A DNA stretch of 64,000 bases from Rhizophagus clarus (GCA_015698045.1 BLAL01000270.1:62001-126000); one strand, 5' to 3'. Counted from the first letter of the stretch, positions 48,251-60,325 are shown. Notes: generated by a model from the sequence alone, not told the origin. Numbers and translations are program-made.

Positions 48251-49203
48251 TTCAAATTGAAAACTTTACCTTGGTAATGTAAATATCGAATTTTTTCTTA
48301 TCAAGTTTTTTTCGTTCATCATCCATACCAGCTAATGTTAAACTTTCTTTTGTAAGTTTAACTAAAGCTCTACCGTAGTAAATGAATGAAGCCCAATAAA
48401 CTGTATTAATAAATAGGAAAAAAAACATTTCTACGGAAAATGCTGCGATCATTTCTTTTAATTTTTTTTGTCCAAGAAAATACCCTGCCAAGCAAGAACT
48501 TGATATTAATCCAAAGGAGGTAAAAGATGATAATGACCACAATACGGGATTAATTTTTTTAGCATTTAGGATCCATAAAGTATTTTCATTATTAGTTAAT
48601 CTATGCAAACTTAATTTTGGTATTGTACGAAACACTACAGCTAAATATAAATAGATTACTATTGAACCCGGTATCCAAGATATAGCGAATAAGGATGCTC
48701 TAAATATAATTGCTTTAGAAAACAAGTTATGTACCACCACGAGATTATCAAAACTTCTTACTAAATACGATTCGGAAAAAAAGTTAGCTTTTCAAATGTG
48801 TTCAAAACATAATTACTTTCTTTTAATATATTTTACTTACATATATCGAATAGAAATGCAAACACTAACATATAATCTAATGAAGCATAACCACTTTTTT
48901 CGACTCTCCTTAAATAAGCTCTCCATAACATAAAACAAAAAATCTTTAATGCTAATAAACCATAAAATATAGCAGATATAAACATAATCTTATATAACAA
49001 ATCTTTTTCTTTACACTTTCCTTCTAAAGTGTACATCCATCTGTAATAAACGAGCGAGATTGATTATTATTATTATTATTATTATTATTATTGTTGTTGT
49101 TGTTGTTATTGTTATTATTATTGTTATTATTGTTATTTAAAGTATGGAGTACAGAAAATTAAACTTACTGGCACGGAATATTTTCATCATCATTTTCATT
49201 CAT
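47818..49203 (-). CDS. Seven-transmembrane receptor-like protein A
   Basis: Five exons right to left: 49203-49169, 49040-48841, 48760-48270, 48163-47979 and 47890-47818, coding for 327 residues with all phases consistent and GTAAG-type donors. About seven hydrophobic segments are visible: residues ~30-50 (first) and ~66-78, then RASLFAISWIPGSIVIYLYL, WSLSSFTSFGLISSSCLAGY, a Phe-rich segment ending in WASFIYYG, FGGISFLFVLFMIPITIFY, and a last one ending IIGIYVIY. The N-terminus is short and acidic with Cys (C11 and C21). A loop motif YYGRALVKLTKES followed by LAGMDDER is shared with the divergent neighbour on the + strand. Gene B starts 371 bp away, so the two may share a promoter. Topology suggests a GPCR-like plasma-membrane receptor, but I cannot assign a fungal GPCR class, ligand or G-protein coupling. 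Confidence 0.8.
49059..49137. repeat. ATT/GTT microsatellite inside an intron
   Basis: Triplet repeat (ATT, GTT and mixed) filling most of the first intron of receptor A (49041-49168). Confidence 0.85.
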
Positions 49204-49574
49204 TTTTGCACTTCAAAATCATGTAATTATACAATGTTTGTTTATTAATAAGAGTATTTATAATGAATTCACTATTTGTAATGGATAAACAAACTTCCAA
49301 CTATACATTTTTCCGATTCCTTTTTTAAATGAATTACGTTGAAAGAAATATATTCAAGGGGTTTCCAATTCGGATTTTTCGGCGGAACAAGATTACCAAA
49401 AATTGACAAATTTCCAAATGAACAATAATGATAAAAAGTCCCCCCATTCAGAATAAATGAATTGACCAAAATAGGAAGAAGTCTATGACCTTCAAATTTG
49501 AGTAATAAATAGTCGAGCAAAAGAACTTGCAAGAAAAATTTTCAACTTTTCTTGTTGTAATAAATATTTTAAAA
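49204..49574. promoter_or_regulatory. Bidirectional promoter region of the receptor pair
   Basis: The 371-bp gap between the divergent starts of receptor genes A and B must hold both promoters and leaders unless further upstream exons exist. No clear TATA box or shared palindrome stands out. A minus-strand open frame crossing it (49272-49532) has no domain and is not called. Confidence 0.45.
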
Positions 49575-50635
49575 ATGAAATGTAAGAAAAATTTCCTAAC
49601 AGAAAGAGAGCATTGCGTTTGGACCTATGCATTATGCGGATGTGGAAAACAAGAGAATATTTTTAGAAATATTATAATAATTGGTGTATTACTTAATGGA
49701 TTATGTGTTGTATTAAATATGATATTATTAAAAAGGAAAATAAATTATATTAGAAGTTGGTCATTCGTATTTTGTACTACGAGATTGGTTTGCTGTTCAA
49801 TCATATTGATAGATTTATTTAATGATGAAACCTTATTTCGGGAATTAATATATATAATTTCTTGGTGGTCTGGAATTGTAGCAATATTTGTTTATCTGTC
49901 AATCGTGATTCGAGTTATACCAAGATTAAATTTTAATCAATATACAAATAATAAGTATAAAACTATTCTAATACTTTGCGGGGAAAAACGAATTAATACA
50001 TTAATTTTGACACTATTTTTATTTACATTATTTAGTATGACAACAATTTCATCAATTTTAACCTATTATTTTAATAATAAACTTAACGAGGGAAAAATGA
50101 TTAACCGAGAGAAATTATTAAAGAATATAATAATTACGAAAAAATGTATTTTAATATCAATTTGGATTCCATGTCTTATAAGTTTAATTTTAATTATTTA
50201 TTATGGTAGATTATTAGTAACTCTTACAAAATCAAGTATAAAATTAATTGGAATAAATGATGAAAAAAGGTCAAATATTAATCGTTTATTACATCATAAA
50301 AATACATTCAAGACTGATTTATTTAGAATGCAATTATATAATTGGATATTTGGTTTTACATTTTTTTGTTCATCGATTGCTTTGATTTTAGTCATCTTTT
50401 CCAATAATGTTTTAACAAATATGACGTTAAATATTATTTATTGCATAGCTTCAAATAATATTATGCCGATATTTTTCATTATAATTTTATCTGTTACAAT
50501 TAATGTGTAAGTAGTATGCTAAATAATGCAATATGTACATAATAAAATTTGTATACTTATTTCCTATTTATTTAATTTTTTTTTAGTGATATGTTGAAAT
50601 CTAAATCAGGTAATTTTAATTAAATAATTTAATTT

Positions 50636-50669
<34 letters not shown>

Positions 50670-50956
50670 AAAATTTCTATTTATTAGATTGGAGTGAAGA
50701 ATTTAATACCACTTACATTTATAGTCATAATGAATATGAATCTAGTCAAAGATATTATAGTCAACAAACATTAAATTCGTTTAAATATCAACAACAACAA
50801 CAACAATCCATAACGCGAGCAAGTAGTCAATTGGAATCATCTAATTGGAGTAATAATCAAGAAATTCAATCAAACCAACATTCTCCGACTCTTCCACCAT
50901 TACGAAATGTACAACTTAACATTGAACCTGCTTTTGGTGTTTTTAATGAATTGTAA
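49575..50956 (+). CDS. Seven-transmembrane receptor-like protein B
   Basis: Three exons: 49575-50506, 50587-50609 (23 nt) and 50688-50956, coding for 407 residues. ATG 49575 is the first ATG; an in-frame TTG further left is not a likely start. Seven hydrophobic segments follow the Cys-rich N-terminus (ALCGCGKQ), including IIIIGVLLNGLCVVLNMILL, IISWWSGIVAIFVYLSIVI, LILTLFLFTLFSMTTISSIL and a last segment before VTINV. It is paralogous to receptor A: the spacing of segments matches, and the loop YYGRLLVTLTKSS followed by LIGINDEK is shared. Unlike A it has an added ~85-residue cytoplasmic tail with a Gln run and many Ser/Asn. Only the intron directly after the last membrane segment (phase 2) has a counterpart in A. 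GPCR-like by topology; class and ligand unknown. Confidence 0.82.
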
Positions 50957-51801
50957 TATGGTAAATAATAATGTAATGATTGTATTATAAATTTGTAATT
51001 GTAAAAACCAAATGTAACCAATGGAACAAGGGAACTACCTCATATGTAACAGGGGATGTATTAGAATTAATATTATATTGGGTTAAGGTATCAAAAATAA
51101 ATTTTTAATAAAATTTCAAACTATTAATTATGTGAAATGACAATATCAAAGATTTTCATTATGATCAGATATGGAAAAACTTTGAATTTTAATAAATGAA
51201 TACTTCCATTTAAAGATTTTATCTACATCATGCCTACTTTTTTTGATTGTATTATTGCAAAATATAATACATTTAATTCGGCGAATATTCCAAATTATAA
51301 AAAAGTCTGATCAACCCGAAGAATTAATTCGTTAATATTATTATTATTTAAAAAATTATCCAAATTTGCTTAATTCGTTTTATTATTACAAAATTTGGTG
51401 GTTTATCAAGTATTAATTCCATTCTTAAGTTATAGATTTTAGACATAAAATTATCGGGAAAGTATATCTTTGTTATAGTATTAAATACAATATCTTCAAA
51501 CAAAAAAAAAAAAAAAAATATGAATTAATGAAATTTGATCTTCGTTTCGTTACTTTTACCCAAATGTAACACTTTTTCTTTTTTGACACGGTGCATTGTG
51601 TGTTATAACAAATTTCGTCATTTCACCTAAATATATAAAAGATTTGAATCAAGGAGGAATTTGGGGAACGATTATTTTATTTATTTATTTATTTATTTAT
51701 TACTTGTTATTTTATTATTTCATGCATTAAATTCCGTCATTTATAAAAAAATTTTTATAAATATCGTTGAATTCTCTCTAAAAAAAAAATCTTGGAAAAA
51801 T

Positions 51802-51835
<34 letters not shown>

Positions 51836-51870
51836 AATAAATTTTTATTATCAAAGAAAAATTGAAAATC
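50957..51870. other. Spacer and 5' region of HMG gene 2
   Basis: About 0.9 kb of AT-rich DNA with ATTT repeats near 51680-51705 and A runs close to the HMG start. No other gene seen. Confidence 0.6.
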
Positions 51871-51926
51871 ATGGAAAATAATAATAATAAAAATGATAAT
51901 TCAAAAATCTTAGAAAATGATAATAC

Positions 51927-51984
<58 letters not shown>

Positions 51985-52674
51985 CATGATGATATTGAAA
52001 AATTTATGAATGAGATTCGTCCATTATATCCTCCTCTTATAACCCCTGAATTATTAATGCCGAAACCTCCTTCTACTACTTCGAAAAAACTTTCGGGTCG
52101 ATCGAATTATAAAAAAAAGAAGGAATCAAACGTAAAATTTCCTAACGCATTTATCGCTTATCGTATGGAATTTTGCAGACAATTAAAAAATAAAAGAATG
52201 TGTTTAACAATGCAAGATGTTTCTTATTTCGCTAGTAAATTATGGAAAAGAGAACCTTGTGATGTTAAAAAAACTTATACTCAATTAGCTAATGATGCTA
52301 AATTACTTTATGAAAAACGTAAAAAAGAACTTTTATTGGTCAAAGAAAATCAACAACGATTAGAAAACGAGAATATAATACAACAACAGTCGCAAGAACA
52401 ATCTGATTCTTCTTCAACTTCTTTGAATCCAACATTTATTCAAGAAATTAATAATAATAATTCATTGAATGTGGGACAATTACCTCAAATTTTTTCATCG
52501 TCATCACTAGATAATATTCCTGTTACAGATGTTACAGATCCATGTAATTTAGTTTTATTTAATAATTATCTTCCTCCTTTTGAAGATTTTAATATTCAAC
52601 CTTCCGTTTTTCCACAAAATTATTTTTCTTCAGATTTTTTCCATTATATCCATTATGGTATATCTGATTTATGA
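51871..52674 (+). CDS. HMG-box transcription factor, MATA-HMG type (2)
   Basis: Intronless, 267 residues from ATG 51871 (an in-frame TTG three codons upstream is ignored). After a polyasparagine N-terminus of about 15 consecutive Asn and a Pro-rich segment (PLYPPLITPELLMPKPP) comes a Lys-rich patch. A MATA-type HMG box follows at roughly residues 87-150: FPNAFIAYRMEFCRQLK, then VSYFASKLWKREP and VKKTYTQLANDAKLLYEKRK. The C-terminal ~110 residues are Gln/Ser/Asn/Phe-rich and could be an activation region (inference). Likely a nuclear DNA-binding regulator. It sits directly downstream of receptor B on the same strand, 0.9 kb apart. It is only distantly similar to HMG gene 1. Confidence 0.9.
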
Positions 52675-54167
52675 ATTGTCAAGATTATGAATAATTTACT
52701 TAATATAGAAACTTATTATAAATATGAAACTATTATGTTACAAATAAAATACTAATTCGATGAACCGGGAGTGTTCTTTCAATTTTTGACAAATTTAGTT
52801 AGTTAAAAATAAATAAATAAATAAATAAAAATAATTTGTTTATTTTAAGCGAAAAATATTCTGTTTCACATGCGTTTGAACTTTATTTTTCTGCAAACAT
52901 CACTTAAAAATATTTTAACTAAAAGTCAGCTGATTTTGCACGTTGATTTCATTAAATTCCCAAGATTTTCAGAATAGTCAATTCGTTTAAATCAGATTTA
53001 CAATTTGACAAATTTATAATTAAATTATTCTTCACTAAATACATATGTAATTTATAGAATTCCAAAGAATTGTAAAGAAAATTTGTAATTTTCATATGTT
53101 CATAATAGTTGATCAACAAGGGATGAAATTTAAATTTTTTTTTTTTTTTTTTGTTGACCTTCTCCGGTGACAAATTTTAATTATTCAAATTAGGCACATG
53201 GTATGATTCTCCAAGGTCTTAATCTTTATAATTTTGTGACGTGTATCAAATCTTACAATATTTATTTGTCCCTGTTTATATAGTACATGGTGCACGTAAT
53301 ACCCCGTGTACGACGTCCAAAAGTTCAAACCCTCGAAATTTTATCGGGTAACTATGATTTTTTAAATGAGGTAATTTAATTTCACTTTGACTTGTATTTA
53401 ATTATTATTACTATTATATTTATTATTTATAATAATCCGCATCAACCGTGAATATTCATTGCGATGAATCACTATTTACAGTACTTTATGTATGACAAAA
53501 TTACCAATTATAATTGTTTGAACTTCCTGATTCAATGAATTTCTAAATCATCGAAGGTCAATCAATTAATCTTTGATAGTTCAAAAAAATTTTATATGTA
53601 ATAATTACACGGGGAAAATTATATAAAACGACGATTAAAGCGATTTACCGGTCGATTTCTTTGTTTCTTAATTTTTAATATAATGAAATTATAATTTTTT
53701 TAGCTGGAATTCTTTGTTACAGAATACCGTTTGAGGCTAATTCATTATAATGTTTTCAACAAAGAAATTTCTCATGTAGAGGTTATGTGATGATCTAATT
53801 CTAATATTATCATCATGTGATGAAGTCATGCTGATTTTAACAATATAGGTATTAGACAATGCACAAACATTAATGCGTCATATTGATTCAGAAGATAACA
53901 TCATTATAAAAATGCGTGTTTTTCTTACGAGATACGAAAGTTTAACCACTTTTATTACAAATTCTTTTTAATTATTTGTTAATAGTTTGGTTAATTTTAA
54001 AAAGTAAGAGTTTTATTTTTTGTTATGAAACTCGTAACGTTTTTTTTTTTTTTTTTGTTTTTTTGAGCTTAACGTTTGTTTTTTCCTAATTCACTCATTA
54101 TTATAGAACGTCCTCACGTAAAAGAGAGTATTATTTGAACTTTCAATTTAATATAATTAAAATATTT
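52675..54167. other. Spacer and 5' region of the Mim1-like gene
   Basis: AT-rich DNA between HMG gene 2 and the Mim1-like gene, with AAAT repeats at 52806-52830 and no gene-like frame beyond short ones. Confidence 0.6.
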
Positions 54168-54288
54168 GTAAGTTATAACGTATCAATGACCGATTTTATT
54201 CTTTTTTTTATAATTAAAAATATTTGTAACGCATCGTTAACCAATTTATTCTTTTTTTTTTTTTTTCCTCTTTTTTAAGGTTTTACAG
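54168..54288 (+). other. Probable 5'-UTR intron of the Mim1-like gene
   Basis: A GTAAGT donor at 54168 and a T-rich tract ending TTTTACAG at 54288 put the acceptor one base before the ATG at 54290. Inference from splice consensus only. Confidence 0.55.
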
Positions 54289-54289
54289 A

Positions 54290-54844
54290 ATGAGTGAAAA
54301 CGCCTCCCCTCTTCTTGCCGCGACTACACAAGCGGATGATTTGGTTCCACACGTAGTTTTACAGACTTCAGTTGGTAGTCCACCTCACATGGGAGACTCT
54401 CCAACAACGCCATCTCGTTATGATCGTCACATATTTAGAAGAGATTCAACTAGAAGAGGTTCACAAACCGGCGATGATCCTTATTATCATAGCAATAATA
54501 ATAATTCACAAGACGTGGTACCATTTTATCGACATCCAAAATTTATTTCATTTTTGGAAATTCTTACTATGAATTTTGTATTTCCTTTTATAAATGGAGT
54601 TATGTTAGGATTTGGTGAAATTTGTGCAAATGAACTTGCGTTTAGAATGGGATGGTTTGGTATTAGAAATCTACCTTTAATGAGTGGAAGAAATGTTATA
54701 CCACTTGGACCTAGAAGAAAATATGGTACTGGTCTTGGTGAAATCAAAACCAAAAGGACAAAAATTGTTGATGGTAAAGAAATTACTGAAGAAGAAACTG
54801 AAATGGTTTATGCTCAAATGGCCCCTACTGGTCCTATTGTTTAA
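54290..54844 (+). CDS. Mitochondrial outer-membrane insertion protein, Mim1/TOM13-like
   Basis: 184 residues in a single coding exon. A hydrophilic, Ser/Asn-rich N-terminal ~85 residues is followed by the family core: FLEILTMNFVFPFINGV then MLGFGEICANELAFRMGW, one membrane-spanning segment with small Gly residues. This matches the conserved segment of fungal TOM13/Mim1, an outer-membrane protein that helps insert alpha-helical outer-membrane proteins and assemble the TOM complex. The C-terminal ~55 residues are basic then acidic (GPRRKYGTG, EEETEM) and longer than in yeast Mim1. It is convergent with the cytochrome b5 reductase gene (319 bp between stop codons). A 5'-UTR intron appears to end just before the start codon. 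Assignment rests on recognising the NGVMLGFGE core from memory. Confidence 0.75.
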   Translation: MSENASPLLAATTQADDLVPHVVLQTSVGSPPHMGDSPTTPSRYDRHIFRRDSTRRGSQTGDDPYYHSNNNNSQDVVPFYRHPKFISFLEILTMNFVFPFINGVMLGFGEICANELAFRMGWFGIRNLPLMSGRNVIPLGPRRKYGTGLGEIKTKRTKIVDGKEITEEETEMVYAQMAPTGPIV

Positions 54845-55163
54845 TATATTAAGAAATTGGATTTGATGTAGGTATTAAAAGATCAATATAGTTTTTTTTT
54901 AATATCAACGATAATTATAATTAGCCATTGACTTGAAAGATTTTAAAAAAAGAAACTATAATTTTTTTCTTATGATATTGGATTAAAATAGTTAAATTCT
55001 TTCGAGAGTAATAAGTATATTATGAAAAGACATCAATTTATTCTGATTATATTATAGAAAAATTCTTTATATTGATTAACAAAGGATTCTTTAAATAATT
55101 AATTTAGATTGATAAATTATTGATCGTTCGGTTAAACTTAATTCATATAAAAAAATAAAAAAA

Positions 55164-56720
55164 TTAGAATTTAAAGACCTGATCCTAAATAATAAAGAAA
55201 TTAATATATATTAATATAAATTATTAATAATCAAATCAAATAATCAAGATCAAAAATTTTAATATTTACCCCTAACCTAGAAATGGCATTGGCTTTCTTA
55301 TAACCTAATGTTTCACAATGTTTTGCCATTGCAGAAACCATAGGAATTGGTCCACATAATAAAATTTTTACATCATCTGCTGGGGGTGGACAATATTTCT
55401 TTATGATTTCAGGAGTGACAAAACCAGATCCTCCAGTCCAATCTTCCGAGGGCTATTCAAAAATAAAAAAAATATATATATATATATTTAATAACTTTGA
55501 ATGAGACGCGTTATATATCTCAAAACAACGTAATAGTAATAATAACAAATACCTTATCCAAGGTATAATAAACTCTAAAATTTTTGTGTTTAGCAGCAAG
55601 GGCATCTAAATCACTTTTTAATAAGATATCTTCTTCTGTTTGGTTTGCAAAAATCAAACTGACAGTAGTCTTATCATTAGGATTTTTCGTTATTGCTCGA
55701 ATGATCTATAAAATAATTATCAATAGATTAATATAAATAAATTAAATAAATATGATTTTAATTTTATCTTACTTGTAACATTGGTGTTATACCAGTACCA
55801 CCTATATAAAAAAATCACAATGTAAAATCTAAAGATAATCAATTTAATCAAAAACTTTACATAAATTGCCAACATATTTACCAGCTATCATTCCAAGAGC
55901 TTTAACTAAACCAGGTCTATATTTAAATTGACCTTTTGGCCCTTTTACAGAAATTTGTTGTCCTACTATAAGTTCTCCGAGATACTTTGAAATATTTCCA
56001 TTAGGATATGACTAAAAAAAAAAAAAAAATCAAATATCAATAATTTTCATTATAGAATAATAATTATGATTGAAATACATTTTCCTTTAAAATTACCTTT
56101 ACGACCAATTCGAAATATCCTAAATCATCATCAGAACTAGTTGGTGTATAACTTCTTGTGATAAGTTTACCACTAATTTCAGTTTGAATTGAAATATGCT
56201 ATATAATTTCAGGAATTAACTTTAAATTCGTTGTAATTTTAATTATTTGATAAAAAAAAAATTAGTCAATTAACCTGTCCAATAGGAAGTCCAAGAACAT
56301 CGTCAGGCTTAGGAAGACTAAATCGATATCTAAAAAATATTCAAATAGATTGTATTAACAAAATATTGATAATAACCTAATTTATTATGAAGTTACTCAC
56401 AATGCGACATTGTGAGTGATCTTTGTTTTTTCTACAAGGGTGAATTTTTGCCATTTTTCGGGGTCAAGAACGGTTTCTTTTCGGAATAAATGTTAAAATA
56501 TTTAAATAAAAAGATAAATATAAGAATATATTATAAATCAAGTTATGATTTAAAAGTTAAATGAATCGACACAAATACTTTTTTTATCTTTTCTATCGAG
56601 ATAAAGGTACTTGAACCAAGAACCACCTACAACAGCTACAATTATAGGAAAAAGATCGGGTAAAAAATAATAAAAAGAACCGAGAATGATAACAGAAGCT
56701 GCCAAAGCTGTAGTTGTCAT
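55164..56720 (-). CDS. NADH-cytochrome b5 reductase
   Basis: Nine exons right to left: 56720-56579, 56476-56401, 56329-56275, 56198-56097, 56011-55882, 55801-55773, 55705-55553, 55452-55270 and 55184-55164, coding for 296 residues. Every join is in phase and restores family motifs. An N-terminal membrane anchor (about residues 5-34) precedes the FAD-binding fold: [19 protein letters not shown], then the FAD motif RSYTPTSS (106-113) and YFELVVK. The NADH-binding domain has [10 protein letters not shown] (169-178) and CGPIPMV (262-268). The six-residue last exon gives the typical C-terminus DQVFKF. The enzyme moves electrons from NADH via FAD to cytochrome b5 for fatty-acid desaturation and sterol synthesis. 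The anchor places it on the ER or mitochondrial outer membrane; Cbr1 versus Mcr1 type cannot be decided from this alone. The length matches the family. Confidence 0.95.
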
Positions 56721-56753
56721 TATTAATTAATTAATTAGGTATTATTAATTTTA

Positions 56754-56791
<38 letters not shown>

Positions 56792-57800
56792 GAAAAAATT
56801 GGTTTAAAAAAATAAAGTCGAAAGATATATAAATATCTTTTTTTTAATTTTTTTGGGGGGGATCTAATAATATATTTGACATATGATTATACTTTTTTCG
56901 TACCGATTTTCAAAATATAAAAGGGAATTCATATCAATTTTTTTAATTACGAGTCCATAAAAAAAAAGATCGTATGACAAAATATCGAAAAATTAATTAT
57001 TTTCGTTTAGAACATGCTTTTTTTGATAGTCAAAGAAGTAACCAGTTTTGTCCATGTTATATTATTACATATTGGGAATAAATTAATTAATATATTTCAT
57101 GTTTCATTTTTAATTTTATTTTCATTCTTTATTATTATATTTGGTTTTTTTTTTCAAATTAGCCGTGGTTTTGAATTTTTTTTTTTTGATTAAATGCAAG
57201 AGAAAAAAAATAAAATAAAATAAAAAAAAAAAAAATATAAAGAAAAATAAAATAAAATAAATAGAAAAAACTATACAAAAAGGGAAATCAAAATAAAAGA
57301 AAAAAATTAATTTTTTTTTAAAAAAGTATATATATGAAAAAAAAAAAAAAAAATGATTAAAAAATTTACAATTAAAAAAAGCAAGGGAAAGAAAGGAGAA
57401 TTATGGTTTGTATACTCAAGAGATACTTTTGATAAATTTATGAAGAGATACCAGCTCTCCTTTCGATATATTTTTTTTTCCCCTTACTTTTCCCGTCTAT
57501 ATAAATGCTATTTTTATGTATAATAAAAATAAAAAATTTTTGTCGAAAATAAAATAAAAGAAAAAAAAAAAAATATCTACGAATAAATAATAATAATAAT
57601 AATAAAAATAATATAAAGTTGCGGTTAAGTATAAAAAAAAAAAAAAAAAATGGATATTCTGTTTTGAAATGTTTCCCAAAATTAAAAAAAGAAAACCCAT
57701 CCACAAAAATGGTTTCTAATTAAAAAATTAATTAATTTAAATAAAACACAATTCCGCAACGCTCTATCAAATTAAGTAAAATTAGCTAATTCTTTTATTC
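56721..57800. other. Spacer between reductase and third receptor
   Basis: About 1.1 kb, the 5' flank of the reductase and the 3' flank of the receptor gene. Dominated by A/T runs and AAAAT/AAATA repeats; the minus-strand frames here are homopolymer artefacts. Confidence 0.6.
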
Positions 57801-60325
57801 TTATTTGTTTTTCCCGTTTCCATTTCCATTACTACTACTTCCATTAACATCATTTATTATCGGAAGATTATTTTTGAATAGATTTCCTGGCGTAATTGGA
57901 GATGTTGGTGATGAAGATAATCTATTTATGGTTTCGGTATTCGGTCTAATCCATGCATTTGAATTATATAAGCCACTACCGCTCATTCTAATTGATCTTG
58001 AAGCGAATGATGATGTACTTGCAGGTCTCCATATTCCTTTTTCATCATTAAAGGTTTTCCCTATTTTTAACAATGACGGAAAAGGTTCGATTTCGTCATC
58101 ATCATCAATATTTTCATATGTTGTATTCGTTGTACGTGTTTCTTGACCATATCTTGTTGATGATGATATTATTGGTGATGAAGGTCTATTTAATGGGGAC
58201 GTAAACCTACGTGGTGAATTATAACGATCTCTCAAACTATTTGGTCGAGAAGTTATTGGTGAAGTTGGAGCCGAAGCTGATTGACGTGGTATAAGTGAAC
58301 TATTTCGTATTTGCGGTGATGATGATCGTTTGATTGGTGATGATGATGGTACTGTTTCATCATCTTTATTATCATTATAATCTCTTAAAGGACTAGAAAG
58401 AGGGGGAGTTCTTCTTGGTGCTGGTGAGAGACCTCCAAATGTTGGAATGGGTGATTTGTTCGACAAATTATTAGTATTTTGTTGTGGGGAAGGCTCAGGA
58501 TCTATTGTTAAAGCAGTAGTTGATGAATAAGATGATGATGAAGACGTTGATAAATTATGACATATATTTCTATTTGTTTTTTGGTTAATTAATGATAATG
58601 AGGGCGATGAATTTTCATCTTTAATAGATGATGTTGTATCTTCGATTGATTGTCGTATTTTCTTTGTTTCTATTAAATTGTCCCCTGATGTTGCAAAAAT
58701 TGACCACCTTTTCTTAGTTTTTGATGTTATACTATTTCTACTTGAAACAGTAGCTGGAAGTTCCTCTTGCATTTCATTTGATAAATTCATATTTCCCTCT
58801 GTTACAACTGTTCTTATAGAAATAGACACACTTTCTCTAGGTTCCTTTTCTGAATTTGATACTACATTTCTTACTATATTAACATGAATTGAATCATTTT
58901 TTCGCCTGAAATTAACATCATAAATAAGTTAACAAAAAACAAAAACAAAAAAAAAAAAAGGTAAAGAAATTTTTTTTTTCTTATTTACCCTGCAATATAA
59001 TCATAGACTGGTGAGAAAAATCTAAATTTCCACCAACCATATGCTTCCTTATATCGTTTAATAGATGAATCATTAGTTGCAAATATGAAAAATACTATTG
59101 TTAATGTTGCCATACCAATTCCAACTGATAAATAACTACAGAAAGTTATTTCATCTAAACTAATTGGAACATCCCAACTCTTAAAATATTTGACTAGAGA
59201 ATATATACTATATGGAAAACCTATCATTGTATATAAAAAACAATATAATGCCATTCGTGTTATGGCCTCGTTAGGTATCTTATTAGAACTTTGAGATGTC
59301 GATGGTAAATCAGATGGTGAACTTTCCAATACTGGTGATGTTGGAGAAGTTGGACGAACTAGACTATCGGATGTTATCGTTGGATTCGTTTCTGATTGAC
59401 TAGGAGATTCTCGATGCTTACGTTGAGCTTTAATTGCCGTTATCAAAGATGGAATTATTGCAGCACCTGATTGTCATTAAAAACGCATTAAAGCATTAAA
59501 TACCACGTTAATATAATTAATACTTTTAAGTAAACATAGACGATTTCTTCGATCACTTATTGTAAATAAAAAAAAATAATTTCGCTGCAATTGCAAAAAA
59601 AAAGAGAGAAAGAAAGAAAGAAAGAAAAACATAGTCATGTAGAATCAAGATTATAATTGAAAATAAAGGAAATTAATTATATAATGTCGCATGATCCAAA
59701 TTTTTTTTTTAATATTAAAAAAATAATAAATTTTTGTTCCAAATCGTACTAATCTTTTTTGTATTAATTTCGATCGATACCTACATGCTATCAAAGATCC
59801 GGGAATTGAAATAAACAAAAAAGGGAGAACTCTTACGAAAAGTACTCCCCATTGGTTTCCCCCCCAAATAACATTGCACCATCCACCTTCTATTATATCT
59901 ACAATTGGAATATTATCAACTAACATTAGGATTATATTTAATATGACACAAAGGGTAGGTTGAAAACAACAGAAAAAAACGATGACAGATTTCAATATAA
60001 AACTATCTCTAATGGCCCTATTCTTAATCCTAAACGTTACATAGAGCTCAATTGATAAGGCGAATACTATGGAAAAAAGTGCCATTGATTGTATTGCGAG
60101 CAATATTCCTGTGACATGACATATAATTAATTCTGCTTTATTTAAATCATTAAATTGTTTATTTCCAGGAAGTGAGATGGCGGCAATTAAAAAAGAAAGA
60201 CAAAACAATATTCCCGCGAAACCAAGACAAGTAAGAATGAAGGCACGCCTTTTCGCTTGTATATATGTATTAGCACATGAAAATAAGAAGACTACACTAC
60301 ACATAACTATGAACCACGGGTACAT
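57801..60325 (-). CDS. Seven-transmembrane receptor with long Ser/Pro-rich tail
   Basis: Exons right to left: 60325-59785, 59466-58989 and 58905-57801, giving 707 residues if the ATG at 60325 is the start. The frame stays open ~85 nt further upstream and extra 5' exons are possible. The exon 1/2 junction uses donor GTAGGT at 59784; a GTATCG four bases further would break the frame. Seven hydrophobic segments are visible: WFIVMCSVVFLFSC; one in RAFILTCLGFAGILFCLSF; CHVTGILLAIQSMALFSIVF; FFCCFQPTLCVILNIILM; FVRVLPFLFISIPGSLIAC; ALYCFLYTMIGFPYSIYSLV; YLSVGIGMATLTIVFFIF. A Cys at the start of segment 3 and a WC in the loop after segment 4 match the classical GPCR disulfide pair. Loop 3 is long and Ser/Pro-rich. 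The ~370-residue tail is rich in SP/TP sites, so phosphorylation is likely. Fungal GPCR class (STE3-like, cAMP-receptor-like or other) is unresolved; it is not similar to receptors A and B. Confidence 0.78.

Noticed and set aside
57438-57706. Two overlapping Phe/Tyr-rich frames (88 and 69 residues)
   Set aside because: Translated A/T runs just downstream of the third receptor gene.
57801-60325. Firm assignment of the third receptor as a STE3 pheromone receptor
   Set aside because: The topology fits, but the STE3 hallmark residues are not clear; left as an unclassified GPCR.
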